Positions 8,778 to 17,031 of a stretch of DNA of 38,406 nt are shown here, one piece after another (position 1 is the first letter of the stretch; each line of letters opens with the position of its first letter). Both the position numbers and the translations under genes were made by a program. Below the pieces are notes generated by a model. The model was not told the DNA's origin and made no database searches. It saw only the letters and a program-made list of their open reading frames with translations. This stretch comes from Rhodospirillales bacterium. Its GTDB lineage: Bacteria > Vulcanimicrobiota > Vulcanimicrobiia > Vulcanimicrobiales > Vulcanimicrobiaceae. Where the stretch lies: assembly GCA_903970385.1 (NCBI GenBank), contig CAJCIN010000021.1, positions 1 through 38,406 of the forward strand, given 5' to 3'.

Positions 8778-10286
8778 ATGAGCGCACGCGCGATCATGGT
8801 CCTCGGCACGGCATCGCACGTCGGCAAATCCGTTATCGCCGCCGCGCTCTGCCGCATTCTCGCGAACGACGGCGTGCGCGTCGCGCCGTTCAAAGCGCAG
8901 AACATGTCGCTCAACTCCGCGGCGACGCCGGACGGCCGAGAGATCGGCCGCGCTCAAGCGATGCAGGCCGAAGCCGCGCGCGTGATGCCGACGGTCGACA
9001 TGAATCCGATCCTGCTCAAACCGACGTCCGACCGGTCGTCGCAAGTCGTCGTGCTCGGACGCGTTCACTCGGTACAGTCGGCAGCCGACTATCACACGCG
9101 GCGCACGGTCGACTTCTTTCCGATCGTCTGCGAGGCGTACGAACGGCTCGCGCAAACGCACGACGTGATCGTCCTCGAAGGCGCCGGCTCGCCCGCGGAG
9201 ATCAATCTGAAGGCGACGGACATCGTGAACATGCGTATGGCCGCGGCGGCCGACGCGCGCTGCCTGCTCGTCGGCGACATCGATCGCGGCGGCGTGTTCG
9301 CGTCGCTGCTCGGCACGCTCGAACTCCTGGACGCGGAGGAACGTGCGCGCGTCCGTTCGTTCGCGATCAACAAGTTTCGCGGCGACCTCGCGCTGCTCGC
9401 GCCGGGCGTCGCCGACATCGAATCGCGCGTGCGCGTACCGTGCGCCGGCGTGATTCCGTGGCTCCGCGATCTCGATCTCGACGAGGAAGATAGCGTTTCG
9501 CACGATGACGCGCCGAGGATCGCTCGGCGCGGTTGGAACGCGACGGACGCCGATACGGTGCGTCCGCTGCGCGTCGCCGTCGTCGCGCTGCCGTACCTCG
9601 CGAACGCGACGGACTTCGCCGCGCTCGCGACGGAGCCCGACGTCGATCTCGCGTACGCGACGCGGGCGGACGACCTCGCGCATGCCGACGTCGCGATCGT
9701 GCCGGGCACGAAAGATACGCTCGCCGATCTGCGCTGGCTGCGCGAGCGCGGTCTCGACGCCGCGCTCGTCGCGTTCGCGCGGCGACGTTACGTGTTCGGC
9801 ATCTGCGGCGGACTGCAAATCCTCGGCCGCCGCATCGCCGATCCGCACGGAACGGAGAGCGGCGGCAGCGAGGCGGGCCTCGATCTGTTGCCGGTGACGA
9901 CCGTCCTCGCGCGCGACAAGGTCACCGAGGCCGTCCGTGTCGGCGTCGCCGCGTGGCCGAACATCGAAGGCGACGGCTACGAGATTCACATGGGACGGAC
10001 GACACGCGACGCGACGTGCGCGCCGTTCGCGCACGTCCGGCGTTCGAACGGCGATCTCATCGACGACGGCGCCGTGTCCGCGGACGGACGCATCGCCGGC
10101 ACGTACGTGCACGGGCTGTTCGCGAACGATGCGCTGCGGCACGCGTTCGTTCGCGACGCGCGAGCACGCGCGGGACTCGCACCACCGGTGCGGCCCGTCG
10201 CGAGCGGGGCCGCACGCGACGCGCGCTTCGACCGTCTCGCGGACCACGTGCGCGCGGCATTGTCGCTCGACACGCTGCTGCGATGA
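8778..10286 (+). CDS. cobQ: cobyric acid synthase CobQ
   Basis: CobQ amidates four carboxylates of adenosylcobyrinic a,c-diamide using glutamine and ATP. The 502-residue protein has the N-terminal dethiobiotin-synthetase-like domain with GTASHVGKSV (10-19) and FKAQNMSLNS, the EGAGSPAEINL strand, and DIDRGGVFASLLGT, then a class I glutamine amidotransferase domain with Cys343 in GICGGLQILG and His445 in GTYVHGLF. These match the family throughout. I use the ATG at 8778; a GTG three codons earlier is possible. It heads a three-gene run whose genes overlap end to end, and it diverges from the riboswitch-controlled receptor. Confidence 0.96.
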   Translation: MSARAIMVLGTASHVGKSVIAAALCRILANDGVRVAPFKAQNMSLNSAATPDGREIGRAQAMQAEAARVMPTVDMNPILLKPTSDRSSQVVVLGRVHSVQSAADYHTRRTVDFFPIVCEAYERLAQTHDVIVLEGAGSPAEINLKATDIVNMRMAAAADARCLLVGDIDRGGVFASLLGTLELLDAEERARVRSFAINKFRGDLALLAPGVADIESRVRVPCAGVIPWLRDLDLDEEDSVSHDDAPRIARRGWNATDADTVRPLRVAVVALPYLANATDFAALATEPDVDLAYATRADDLAHADVAIVPGTKDTLADLRWLRERGLDAALVAFARRRYVFGICGGLQILGRRIADPHGTESGGSEAGLDLLPVTTVLARDKVTEAVRVGVAAWPNIEGDGYEIHMGRTTRDATCAPFAHVRRSNGDLIDDGAVSADGRIAGTYVHGLFANDALRHAFVRDARARAGLAPPVRPVASGAARDARFDRLADHVRAALSLDTLLR

Positions 10287-11188
10287 GACGCGCGCATCTC
10301 GCGGCGGCGTGTGCCCTCGATGCGGTGCTCGGCGATCCGCGGGCACTGCCGCATCCCGTGCAAGCGTTCGGCGCCGTCATCGCGTACGTCGACCGCCGGC
10401 GCGGGCCGGCGACGCCGGCCGTCGAGTTCGCGACCGGCGGCGCGCTCGCGGCCGGGCTCGCCGCCTGCGCGTGGTTCGCCGGACGCGCGGCCGATCGCGG
10501 CCCGATCGCACTCCGCACGATCGTCGCCGCCTCGACGCTCGCGGCCCGCAGCCTCGACGACGCCGTGCGCGCGGTGGAAGCCGCGCTGCTCGCGCACGAT
10601 CTCCCGGCCGCCCGCCTCTGCGTCGCACGCATCGTGGGTCGCGACACGGGCGAGCTCTCGGCGAGCGACGTCGCTCGCGCGGCGCTCGAGACGCTCGCGG
10701 AGAGCTTCTGCGACGGCATCGTCGCGCCGCTGCTCGCGTTACGCCTCGGCGGTTGCGCCGCGGCGCTCGCGTTCAAGGCGATCTCGACGCTCGATTCGAC
10801 GATCGGGCACATCGAGGCGCCCCACACCTTTTTCGGGCGCGCGGCCGCACGCGCGGACGACGTCGCGAACTACGTTCCGGCACGGATCGCCACGCTCGCC
10901 ATCGCGGCGGCGGCGGCGCTCTCCGGCACGGGCGCGCGTGCGGCGCTGCGCGTCGCCTGGGCCGACGCTGCCTCGCATCGCAGCCCGAACGCCGGCTGGC
11001 CCGAAGCCGCGCTCGCCGGTGCGCTCGGCGTGCGGCTCGGCGGCGACAACCGCTACGCCGGCGTCCTCGTACGCGGTGCCGCGTTCAACGCCGGCGCGCG
11101 CGAGCCGCACGCGATCGATCTGACACGCGCCCGCCGCATCGTGCGCGTCGCGGCCGGGCTGTGCGCCGTCGCCGCGTGCGCGTCGTGA
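10283..11188 (+). CDS. cobD: adenosylcobinamide-phosphate synthase CobD/CbiB
   Basis: This integral membrane enzyme joins the aminopropanol (phosphate) arm to adenosylcobyric acid, the step after CobQ. The 301-residue protein has the family opening ALDAVLGDPRALPHPVQAFG, the ESFCDGIVAPLLALRLGG and FKAISTLDSTIGH motifs, DDVANYVPAR, and the SPNAGWPEAALAGALGVRLGG region near the C terminus. Several hydrophobic segments are evident. The ATG at 10283 overlaps the cobQ stop as ATGA, and the stop overlaps the next gene, so the three enzymes are probably made together. Naming follows the CobD (Pseudomonas) = CbiB (Salmonella) convention. Confidence 0.95.
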   Translation: MRRAHLAAACALDAVLGDPRALPHPVQAFGAVIAYVDRRRGPATPAVEFATGGALAAGLAACAWFAGRAADRGPIALRTIVAASTLAARSLDDAVRAVEAALLAHDLPAARLCVARIVGRDTGELSASDVARAALETLAESFCDGIVAPLLALRLGGCAAALAFKAISTLDSTIGHIEAPHTFFGRAAARADDVANYVPARIATLAIAAAAALSGTGARAALRVAWADAASHRSPNAGWPEAALAGALGVRLGGDNRYAGVLVRGAAFNAGAREPHAIDLTRARRIVRVAAGLCAVAACAS

Positions 11189-12264
11189 AGGCGGTCCACG
11201 GCGGCGACATGCACGCGCTCGGCTCCCGGCTCGGGCGCGATCCCGCGTCGTTGCTCGACTTCAGCGCGAACGTCAACCCGCTCGGGCCGCCCGACGGCGT
11301 ACGCGCCGCGCTACGCGCGATCGCGACGGATCCGGCGGAGATCGAGCGTTACCCGGACCCGCGCTACGTCGCGTTGCGAAACGCGTTCGCGACGCGCCAC
11401 GGCGTCGATGCCGATCGCATCGTCGTCGCCAACGGAAGTGCGGCGCTCGTCGGAGCGGCACTTCGCGCGCTCGATCCGAAACGCTGCGTGGTCTCCGTGC
11501 CGGCTTTCAGCGAGTATGCGAAGGGGCTGCACGACGCGCGTGTCGAGCCGATCGAGGTGCCGGTCGATCCCGTCACCTTCGCAGTCGACGATGCCGCGCT
11601 CGTCCGCGCCGCGGAGACGAGCGGCGCGACCGCGTGTCTTCTCTCGAATCCGAACAATCCGACCGGCGTGCTGACGCCGCGCGCGACGATCGTCGCCCTG
11701 GCCGCCGCGCTGCACGCTCTCGGCCGCACGCTGATCGTCGATGAAGCCTTCGTCGACTACGTCCCGCACGCGTCGTGCGTCGACGATGCGGCAGGTGCGA
11801 TCGTCTTGCGATCGCTGACGAAGTTTTACGCGATGCCGGGTATTCGCATCGGCTACGCCGTCGCGCCGGGCGCGCTCGCCGAGCGCGTCGCGGACGCGCT
11901 CCCGTCGTGGCCGGTCGGCGCGATCGAGCAACGCGTCGCAATCGCCGCGATCGCCGACGCGGGCTACGACGCGCGAACGCGCTCGATCAACGCCGTCGAA
12001 CGCGAACGTGTCCGCGACCGGCTGGCGAACCTCGGCTATCGCATCTCTTCGTCCGCGGCAAACTTCTTGCTCGTGGACGTCACGTGCTGCGGCACGACCG
12101 CCGACCGCTTCGCTGACGATCTCGCGTCACGGTTCGGTATCGCCGTTCGCGCGTGCGACGATTATCACGGCTTGCCGGCACGCACGTTCGTGCGCGTCGC
12201 GATCCGCTCGCGGGCCGACGACGACCGCCTCCTCGTGGCGTTCGCGGCGCTACGCGGCGTTTGA
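11185..12264 (+). CDS. cobC: threonine-phosphate decarboxylase, CobC type (PLP aminotransferase fold)
   Basis: This is a fold-type I PLP enzyme of 359 residues. It begins with HGGDMHALGSRLGRDPASLL and DFSANVNPLGPP, the signature that separates L-threonine-O-3-phosphate decarboxylases from histidinol-phosphate aminotransferases. Other motifs are SNPNNPTG, DEAFVDY and SLTKFYAMPGIRIGY, with Lys213 as the PLP-binding lysine. It would supply aminopropanol phosphate to the membrane enzyme encoded just upstream. The GTG at 11185 overlaps that gene's stop as GTGA; a GTG at 11176 is also in frame. It ends the cobalamin run. Without a test, mixed HisC-like activity cannot be excluded. Confidence 0.9.
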   Translation: MKAVHGGDMHALGSRLGRDPASLLDFSANVNPLGPPDGVRAALRAIATDPAEIERYPDPRYVALRNAFATRHGVDADRIVVANGSAALVGAALRALDPKRCVVSVPAFSEYAKGLHDARVEPIEVPVDPVTFAVDDAALVRAAETSGATACLLSNPNNPTGVLTPRATIVALAAALHALGRTLIVDEAFVDYVPHASCVDDAAGAIVLRSLTKFYAMPGIRIGYAVAPGALAERVADALPSWPVGAIEQRVAIAAIADAGYDARTRSINAVERERVRDRLANLGYRISSSAANFLLVDVTCCGTTADRFADDLASRFGIAVRACDDYHGLPARTFVRVAIRSRADDDRLLVAFAALRGV

Positions 12265-12325
12265 GACCGGCCTCGCGAAGGCAACTGGGGAGCGGACGCA
12301 GGTGCGCACCGGATGAGGAGCTTTC

Positions 12326-13879
12326 GTGATCGAGACCACCATGGAATCGCCGTCGGACGCGGGAACGAGGCCCGCTCCGCCGTGCACGCTCGTCATCTTC
12401 GGGGCGGGCGGCGATCTCACGAAGCGCCTGCTCATGCCCGCACTGTACAACCTCGCCGGCAGTGGTCTGCTGAACGACGGTCTCGAGATCTTCGGTCTCG
12501 ACCACAACGAACGTACGACCGAGCAATGGCGCGCCGATCTGACCGAAACGATGCAGTCGTTCACGAGAGACAAGGCGGCCGAATTCCATCCCGGCTCGAT
12601 CGACGAAAAACAGTGGGGCTTCATCGTCGATCGCACGACGTACGTGGTCGCGGACTTCGCGGAGCAAAGCGGCTATCGCGACCTCGCGACGCGCCTGAGC
12701 GGTAACGCCGTCTTCTATCTCGCAGTTGCGGACCGGTTCTTCGGTCCGATCGTCGACAATCTCGGTGAGGCGGGCCTGCTCGCAGAAACGCCGGACGCAT
12801 TCCGGCGCATCATCATCGAGAAGCCGTTCGGTTCGGATCTGCCGTCGGCGCAAGCGCTCAACGCGCGCATCACGAAGATCGCGAGCGAGTCGCAGATCTA
12901 TCGCATCGACCATTTCCTCGGTAAGGAGCCCGTGCAGAGCATCATGGCGATGCGCTTCGGCAACGGGCTCTTCGAACCGATGTGGCGGAGCGAACACGTC
13001 GATCACGTGCAGATCACCGCGGCCGAGACGATCGGCGTCGCGGAACGCGGCGGCTTCTACGAGGCCACGGGCGCGCTACGCGACATGGTGCCGAACCATC
13101 TCTTCCAGCTGTTGACGATGATCACGATGGAGGCGCCGAATTCGTTCGAACCGGAGAACGTACGAACGGAGAAAGCGAAGCTCGTCGAGGCGATCAAGCG
13201 CGTCGATCCGAGCGAGGTCGTGCGCGGGCAATATACCGCGGGCGCGATCGACGGAGCGCCGGTCACCGGCTATCGCGACGAACACAACGTCGCCAAGGAC
13301 AGCGCGACCGAAACGTACGCGGCACTGCGCGTCGACATCGAAAACTGGCGCTGGAGCGGCGTACCGTTCTACCTGCGCACGGGAAAACGTTTACGAGCGC
13401 GGCTCACGACGATCGCGATCCACTTCAAACCGGCGCCGTATCGCATCTTCCGCGACACGCCCGTCGAGAAGCTCACGCCGAACGTGCTCACGCTGCTCAT
13501 CTCGCCGCAGCAAGGCATGACGACCGATTTCAGCGCGAAAGTGCCGGGGCCCGCGATGCGTCTCGGCCGCGTGTCGGCGGAATTCATGTACGACGACTTC
13601 TTCGACGAACGACCGAACGTCGGCTACGAGACGCTGATCTACGATTGCATGATCGGCGACGCGACGCTCTTCCAACGCGCCGATCAGATCGACTCGTCGT
13701 GGGCGGCGGTGCAACCGGTCCGCGACGCGTGGAACGCGGACGGCGGCGAGCCGCTCGAATTCTACGCCGCCGGCAGCGACGGCCCGGCCGGCGCCGACGC
13801 GCTGCTCGCGCGCGACGGGCGCCGCTGGTTACCGCTCACGAGCGATGCCGACGCCCGGCGCCGCGCGATCCCGCACTAG
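12326..13879 (+). CDS. zwf: glucose-6-phosphate 1-dehydrogenase
   Basis: This enzyme oxidises glucose-6-phosphate to 6-phosphogluconolactone, making NADPH or NADH at the entry to the oxidative pentose phosphate pathway. The 517-residue protein has the dinucleotide motif GAGGDLTKR (26-34), EKPFGSDLPSA, and the active-site peptide RIDHFLGKE (193-201, with catalytic Asp195-His196 region), then YHNVAKDSATE-like and LRTGKRL motifs. GAGGDLTKR replaces the more usual GASGDLAKR. A GAGGAG Shine-Dalgarno at 12315-12320, 5 nt before GTG 12326, fixes the start. No other pentose phosphate gene is present here. It converges on the surface-protein gene with 4 bp between stops. Confidence 0.95.
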   Translation: MIETTMESPSDAGTRPAPPCTLVIFGAGGDLTKRLLMPALYNLAGSGLLNDGLEIFGLDHNERTTEQWRADLTETMQSFTRDKAAEFHPGSIDEKQWGFIVDRTTYVVADFAEQSGYRDLATRLSGNAVFYLAVADRFFGPIVDNLGEAGLLAETPDAFRRIIIEKPFGSDLPSAQALNARITKIASESQIYRIDHFLGKEPVQSIMAMRFGNGLFEPMWRSEHVDHVQITAAETIGVAERGGFYEATGALRDMVPNHLFQLLTMITMEAPNSFEPENVRTEKAKLVEAIKRVDPSEVVRGQYTAGAIDGAPVTGYRDEHNVAKDSATETYAALRVDIENWRWSGVPFYLRTGKRLRARLTTIAIHFKPAPYRIFRDTPVEKLTPNVLTLLISPQQGMTTDFSAKVPGPAMRLGRVSAEFMYDDFFDERPNVGYETLIYDCMIGDATLFQRADQIDSSWAAVQPVRDAWNADGGEPLEFYAAGSDGPAGADALLARDGRRWLPLTSDADARRRAIPH

Positions 13880-13883
13880 CAGA

Positions 13884-15158
13884 CTAACCTGAACGAGATG
13901 GTCGCGCGGGCGCCTTGATAGCGGGTGGATTTGGAACGGTCGGAACCGGCGCGTGCGGCGCGTTTATCGAATCGCGCCCGACCATCGCCATTCGCTCGCG
14001 GCCGTGTCCGACGGGTGCGGCGACGATGCGGTAATCGAACGCCATCGACGAGCGGCCGCCTTGCGACTCGCGCACGATGAAGCCCGAGGCCGACTCGCTC
14101 GCGATGTAGAGCCCGCGCGAATCGCCGTGCGGGGTGACGAAGACGCGGTACGGAGTCGTCGTATCGATCGTACCGGCGAAGGTCGGATCGAGCCGGACGC
14201 TCGACGCACCGCCGACGAGTTGCGCCGTTCCCGTATCCTCGATCGTCGGCGCCGTCGTCTTCGTGCTGTAGGCCATCGCCGATCCGCCACCCTGGGTGCG
14301 CGCGAACGTGTAAAGGCCGCCTTTGTACGACACGTTGCCGCTACCGTCGACGTAGAAAAGATTGTTCCCGTTCGGATCGGTACCGACGAGCGGAAAGCCC
14401 GTCGACGGCGCACGCCCGACGACGCCGATGTAACTGCCTCCGAAGTCGCCGGCGTTTCCGTTCGTGTTACGGCCGTAGACGGCTACCACCGGGGTGCTGG
14501 ACGAGCCACCGGTGTTCGCGACGACGCCGTATCCGCTGCTCGACGAAGCATCGACCGCGGTGCCGGATCCCGTGCTTTGTCCGTACACGGCGTACCCGGA
14601 ACTCGTGATGCCGTCGACACCGCTCCCTGAGGCGTCGGTCCCGTAAACTCCGGCCGTGCCGCTCGAAACGCCGACGACGCCATAACCACTCGAAGCAACG
14701 CCGTAGAGACCGTAACCGTCGTCCGTGAGGCCGTATACACCGTAGCCGCCCGGTGCGGAGCCGTACACGCCGATACCGCTCGCCGTATAGCCGTAGACGC
14801 CGGTACCGTTCGACATCGTACCCACGACGCCGGCAGTTCCGGACGTCGATTGCCCGAAGACGCCGTCGCTCGAAGACGACGTCGCCTTGAGACCGTAGTT
14901 GGACGTGCTGGCTCCGCGCAACCCCGTGCCGGACTTACTCGTGCCGTAAACGGCGACGCCCGAACTCGAATTCGTCACGTTGAAGCACGGCGACGTGCCG
15001 GTCGACGAACACGTGATCGAACTCGCGACGGCCTGAACGATGGCGGCGGCGCCGGCGCGATCCGTCGCGGCGAATACCATGGCTCCCGCGACGAAGACCG
15101 CCCCGAGGACGAGGAACGACGCGGCGGCCGAACGGCGCGCTCTGTGAATCAGCGACAT
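13884..15158 (-). CDS. decapeptide-repeat surface or secreted protein
   Basis: This 424-residue protein starts with a basic N terminus and a hydrophobic signal or anchor segment (about 12-32). Two Cys (50 and 58) follow. Residues about 67-230 form a glycine-, serine- and tyrosine-rich repeat with a strict 10-residue period between 120 and 190, consensus GVYG-x4-GY. After this comes NLFYVDGSGNVSYKGG (267-281), then a beta-rich C-terminal domain (about 300-390) with YRVFVTPHGDSRGLYIAS and GFIVRESQGGRSSMAFDYRIV, and a Pro/Ala tail. The repeat suggests a beta-helical stalk and the end resembles heads of fibre-like surface proteins. Function is unknown. AGGAG lies 7 nt before the ATG. Confidence 0.75.
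   Translation of the reverse strand: MSLIHRARRSAAASFLVLGAVFVAGAMVFAATDRAGAAAIVQAVASSITCSSTGTSPCFNVTNSSSGVAVYGTSKSGTGLRGASTSNYGLKATSSSSDGVFGQSTSGTAGVVGTMSNGTGVYGYTASGIGVYGSAPGGYGVYGLTDDGYGLYGVASSGYGVVGVSSGTAGVYGTDASGSGVDGITSSGYAVYGQSTGSGTAVDASSSSGYGVVANTGGSSSTPVVAVYGRNTNGNAGDFGGSYIGVVGRAPSTGFPLVGTDPNGNNLFYVDGSGNVSYKGGLYTFARTQGGGSAMAYSTKTTAPTIEDTGTAQLVGGASSVRLDPTFAGTIDTTTPYRVFVTPHGDSRGLYIASESASGFIVRESQGGRSSMAFDYRIVAAPVGHGRERMAMVGRDSINAPHAPVPTVPNPPAIKAPARPSRSG
14469..14960 (-). repeat. 30 bp-period coding repeat (GVYG decapeptides)
   Basis: Within the surface-protein gene the translated sequence repeats every 10 residues, hence every 30 bp. From residue 120 to 190 the first Gly falls at positions 120, 130, 140, 150, 160, 170 and 180, followed by VYG or a close variant. 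Flanking copies are more degenerate (GLRG, GVFG, GVVG, AVYG). DNA copies have diverged, so this is an old amplification rather than a slippage-prone identical array. Confidence 0.85.
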
Positions 15159-15192
15159 GACGAAACTCCTTACGATGAAGAACTAGGGCGCT

Positions 15193-15206
15193 TCCGGTCC
15201 ACCGGA
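15193..15206 (-). repeat. small inverted repeat in the surface-protein leader
   Basis: TCCGGT (15193-15198) and ACCGGA (15201-15206) are inverse complements around two bases, about 35 nt before the ATG of the decapeptide-repeat gene. In RNA this could form a short hairpin close to the ribosome site. Too short to assign a role. Confidence 0.35.
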
Positions 15207-15385
15207 CGATCGTACGACGTTGCCGTGCCGCCTGCGTGCGGCTTCCGCGAGCTGCGAAGCATGACGCGCAGGCGACATCGCAGGACGGTCGCCGCACCGC
15301 CATGGCTACGGCTCTGTGTTCGGATGCGTTGCTCCCGTGGGCGCTCGCTCCATACTGCCGGATGCGCCTCCGCGCGGCAAGCGAG

Positions 15386-15406
15386 ACTCGCACGATTAAC
15401 TCGCAC
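15386..15406 (-). promoter_or_regulatory. direct repeat upstream of the surface-protein gene
   Basis: On the minus strand GTGCGAGT occurs twice (15399-15406 and 15386-15393) separated by TAATC, a 13 bp period. It lies near the start of the 269 bp gap (15159-15427) between the peptide-binding lipoprotein gene and the surface-protein gene, where a promoter for the latter is expected. The rest of that gap holds a GCCCTAGGGC palindrome at 15412-15421, the small hairpin at 15193-15206 and no reading frame I would defend. An operator is possible. Confidence 0.35.
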
Positions 15407-15427
15407 AAGTAGCCCTAGGGCGAAAAC

Positions 15428-17026
15428 TCACCAACGCGGAGCGCCGGCATACGGTAACGCCCCGTTCGGTTCGAAGCCCGCGAGCGCGCGCGGCACGACG
15501 TCGATTTCACGCGACTGCCAGAGCGGCAGAAACGGAACGTCGGTCGCGACCGTCCGTTCGAGCCGCCGTACGACCGCGATCCGGCGAAGCCGACCGAACG
15601 TTCGCGAGGCGTCGCGAAGCAACGCGTCGGCCTCCGCGTTACAATATCGCGCCCAGTTGAAGCCGCTCGGAGCGCGTTCGCGACACGCCACGAGCCACGT
15701 CTCATCGGGGTCGACGTCGGCACTGTACGCGACGAGCGCGATGTCGAATCGGCCACGTGCGAGCGGGCCGCCATCCGCCGCGGTCGCGTAGAACTGCGTC
15801 GCGAGATAGGGCTGCAGAGCGAGACGTATCCCCGCGCGCGCGAACTGCTCTTGAAGCAGCACCGCTGCCGTTCCCATCGCGGCCGAGGCGTTCGAAAATG
15901 CCATGCGCAACTCGAGATCGCGCCCGTCCTTACGCCGCACGCCGCTCGACGCGCGCGTCCAGCCGAGCTTGTCGAGCGCGCGCGATGCGGCCGCCGCATC
16001 GAAGCGCGGCCACGGCGCCGCCGGATCGTCGGCATACGAAAACAATCCGCGCGACGCATCGGACGCCGGCACCGCGCCGCGATACGTTTGGCGGGCGAGC
16101 GTCGCCGCGTCGACGGCCATCGCGAGCGCCCGGCGCATCGTGCGCGATACGAGCGGCGCGCGTTCCATGTTGAAGACGAGCGTCGTCGCGCCCGTGTACG
16201 GCACGTTCGTCACGCGCGCGTCCGGCAGTTCCCGATAACGTGCGAAGAGGGCGGGATCGGCGCCGAGCACCCCGTCGAGTTCTCCCGTGCGCAACTGGAC
16301 GAGCGTCGTCGTCGTGTCCGGCACGTAGCGGAGTTCGAGAGCCGGGAGATGGGGAGTGCCCGCAAAATAGTCGCGATCGGCTTCGAAGCGCACGCTCGCG
16401 CCCCGCGTCCAGCGCGTCACGCGATACGGGCCCGATCCGACCGGCATCGATGCGAACGGCACGCGATCGAGGCTCGCGTAGCGCGCGAGGAGATGGCTCG
16501 GCAAGATCGCCGCGTTCGTATCCGGCGTCAGCAGAAGTCCGACGATCGCGGCATCCGGCGTGCGGACGCGGACCCGTACGGTCGCGACATCGGGCGTCTC
16601 GACGCGCTCGATTCGATCGTACGGATCGCGCGAACCGATCGTGTTCCGTGGGCTCTGCAACGCGCGGATCGTGAATGCGACGTCGGCGCTCGTGAGCGGC
16701 GCACCGTCTTGCCATCGTACGCCGCGCCTCAGATGATAGGTGATCGTCCGACCGTCGCGCGCGATCCCGCCGTTGACGAGCGTCGGCTCGGCGAGCGCGA
16801 TGTCCGGAACGAGCGTCCCGTCCGGTCGCGGCCGCAGGAGAAACGAGAACGCGAGCGCATCGATCGCGGATCCGTTCGCGCCGGAGAGATAGATGGGATC
16901 GAGCGAATTCAACCGTTCCGCGAACGCGAGCCGTAACGTCCGCTCCGGCGGAGCGCGATGCGGCGCACACGCGCTCGCGGCGAGAACGAACGCGAGCGCG
17001 CACGGCACGACGGCGAGCCGCCGCAC
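15428..17026 (-). CDS. ABC-transporter oligopeptide-binding lipoprotein (SBP_bac_5)
   Basis: This is a 532-residue extracytoplasmic solute-binding protein of family 5. The N terminus is a lipoprotein signal (LAFVLAASAC, lipid-anchored Cys about 19). The mature part has the family landmarks: LRLAFAERLNSLDPI, the HLRRGVRWQDGAPLTSADVAF stretch (only partly quoted), GSGPYRVTRW, LVFNMERAP and RRALAMAVD. The C-terminal part ends with the expected FLPLWQSREIDVV. Family members bind peptides, nickel or heme; the ligand cannot be told here, and no permease or ATPase genes are beside it. The GTG at 17026 starts 5 bp after the mutS stop, so the gene may be read through from mutS. Confidence 0.9.
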   Translation of the reverse strand: MRRLAVVPCALAFVLAASACAPHRAPPERTLRLAFAERLNSLDPIYLSGANGSAIDALAFSFLLRPRPDGTLVPDIALAEPTLVNGGIARDGRTITYHLRRGVRWQDGAPLTSADVAFTIRALQSPRNTIGSRDPYDRIERVETPDVATVRVRVRTPDAAIVGLLLTPDTNAAILPSHLLARYASLDRVPFASMPVGSGPYRVTRWTRGASVRFEADRDYFAGTPHLPALELRYVPDTTTTLVQLRTGELDGVLGADPALFARYRELPDARVTNVPYTGATTLVFNMERAPLVSRTMRRALAMAVDAATLARQTYRGAVPASDASRGLFSYADDPAAPWPRFDAAAASRALDKLGWTRASSGVRRKDGRDLELRMAFSNASAAMGTAAVLLQEQFARAGIRLALQPYLATQFYATAADGGPLARGRFDIALVAYSADVDPDETWLVACRERAPSGFNWARYCNAEADALLRDASRTFGRLRRIAVVRRLERTVATDVPFLPLWQSREIDVVPRALAGFEPNGALPYAGAPRW

Positions 17027-17031
17027 GTCGC

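Noticed and set aside
13880-13883. A terminator between zwf and the surface-protein gene
   Set aside because: Only 4 bp separate the stops, and no hairpin with a T-run is visible around them.
14469-14960. CRISPR or tandem-repeat array at the 30 bp-period region
   Set aside because: Units are coding, contiguous and diverged at DNA level, with no spacers.
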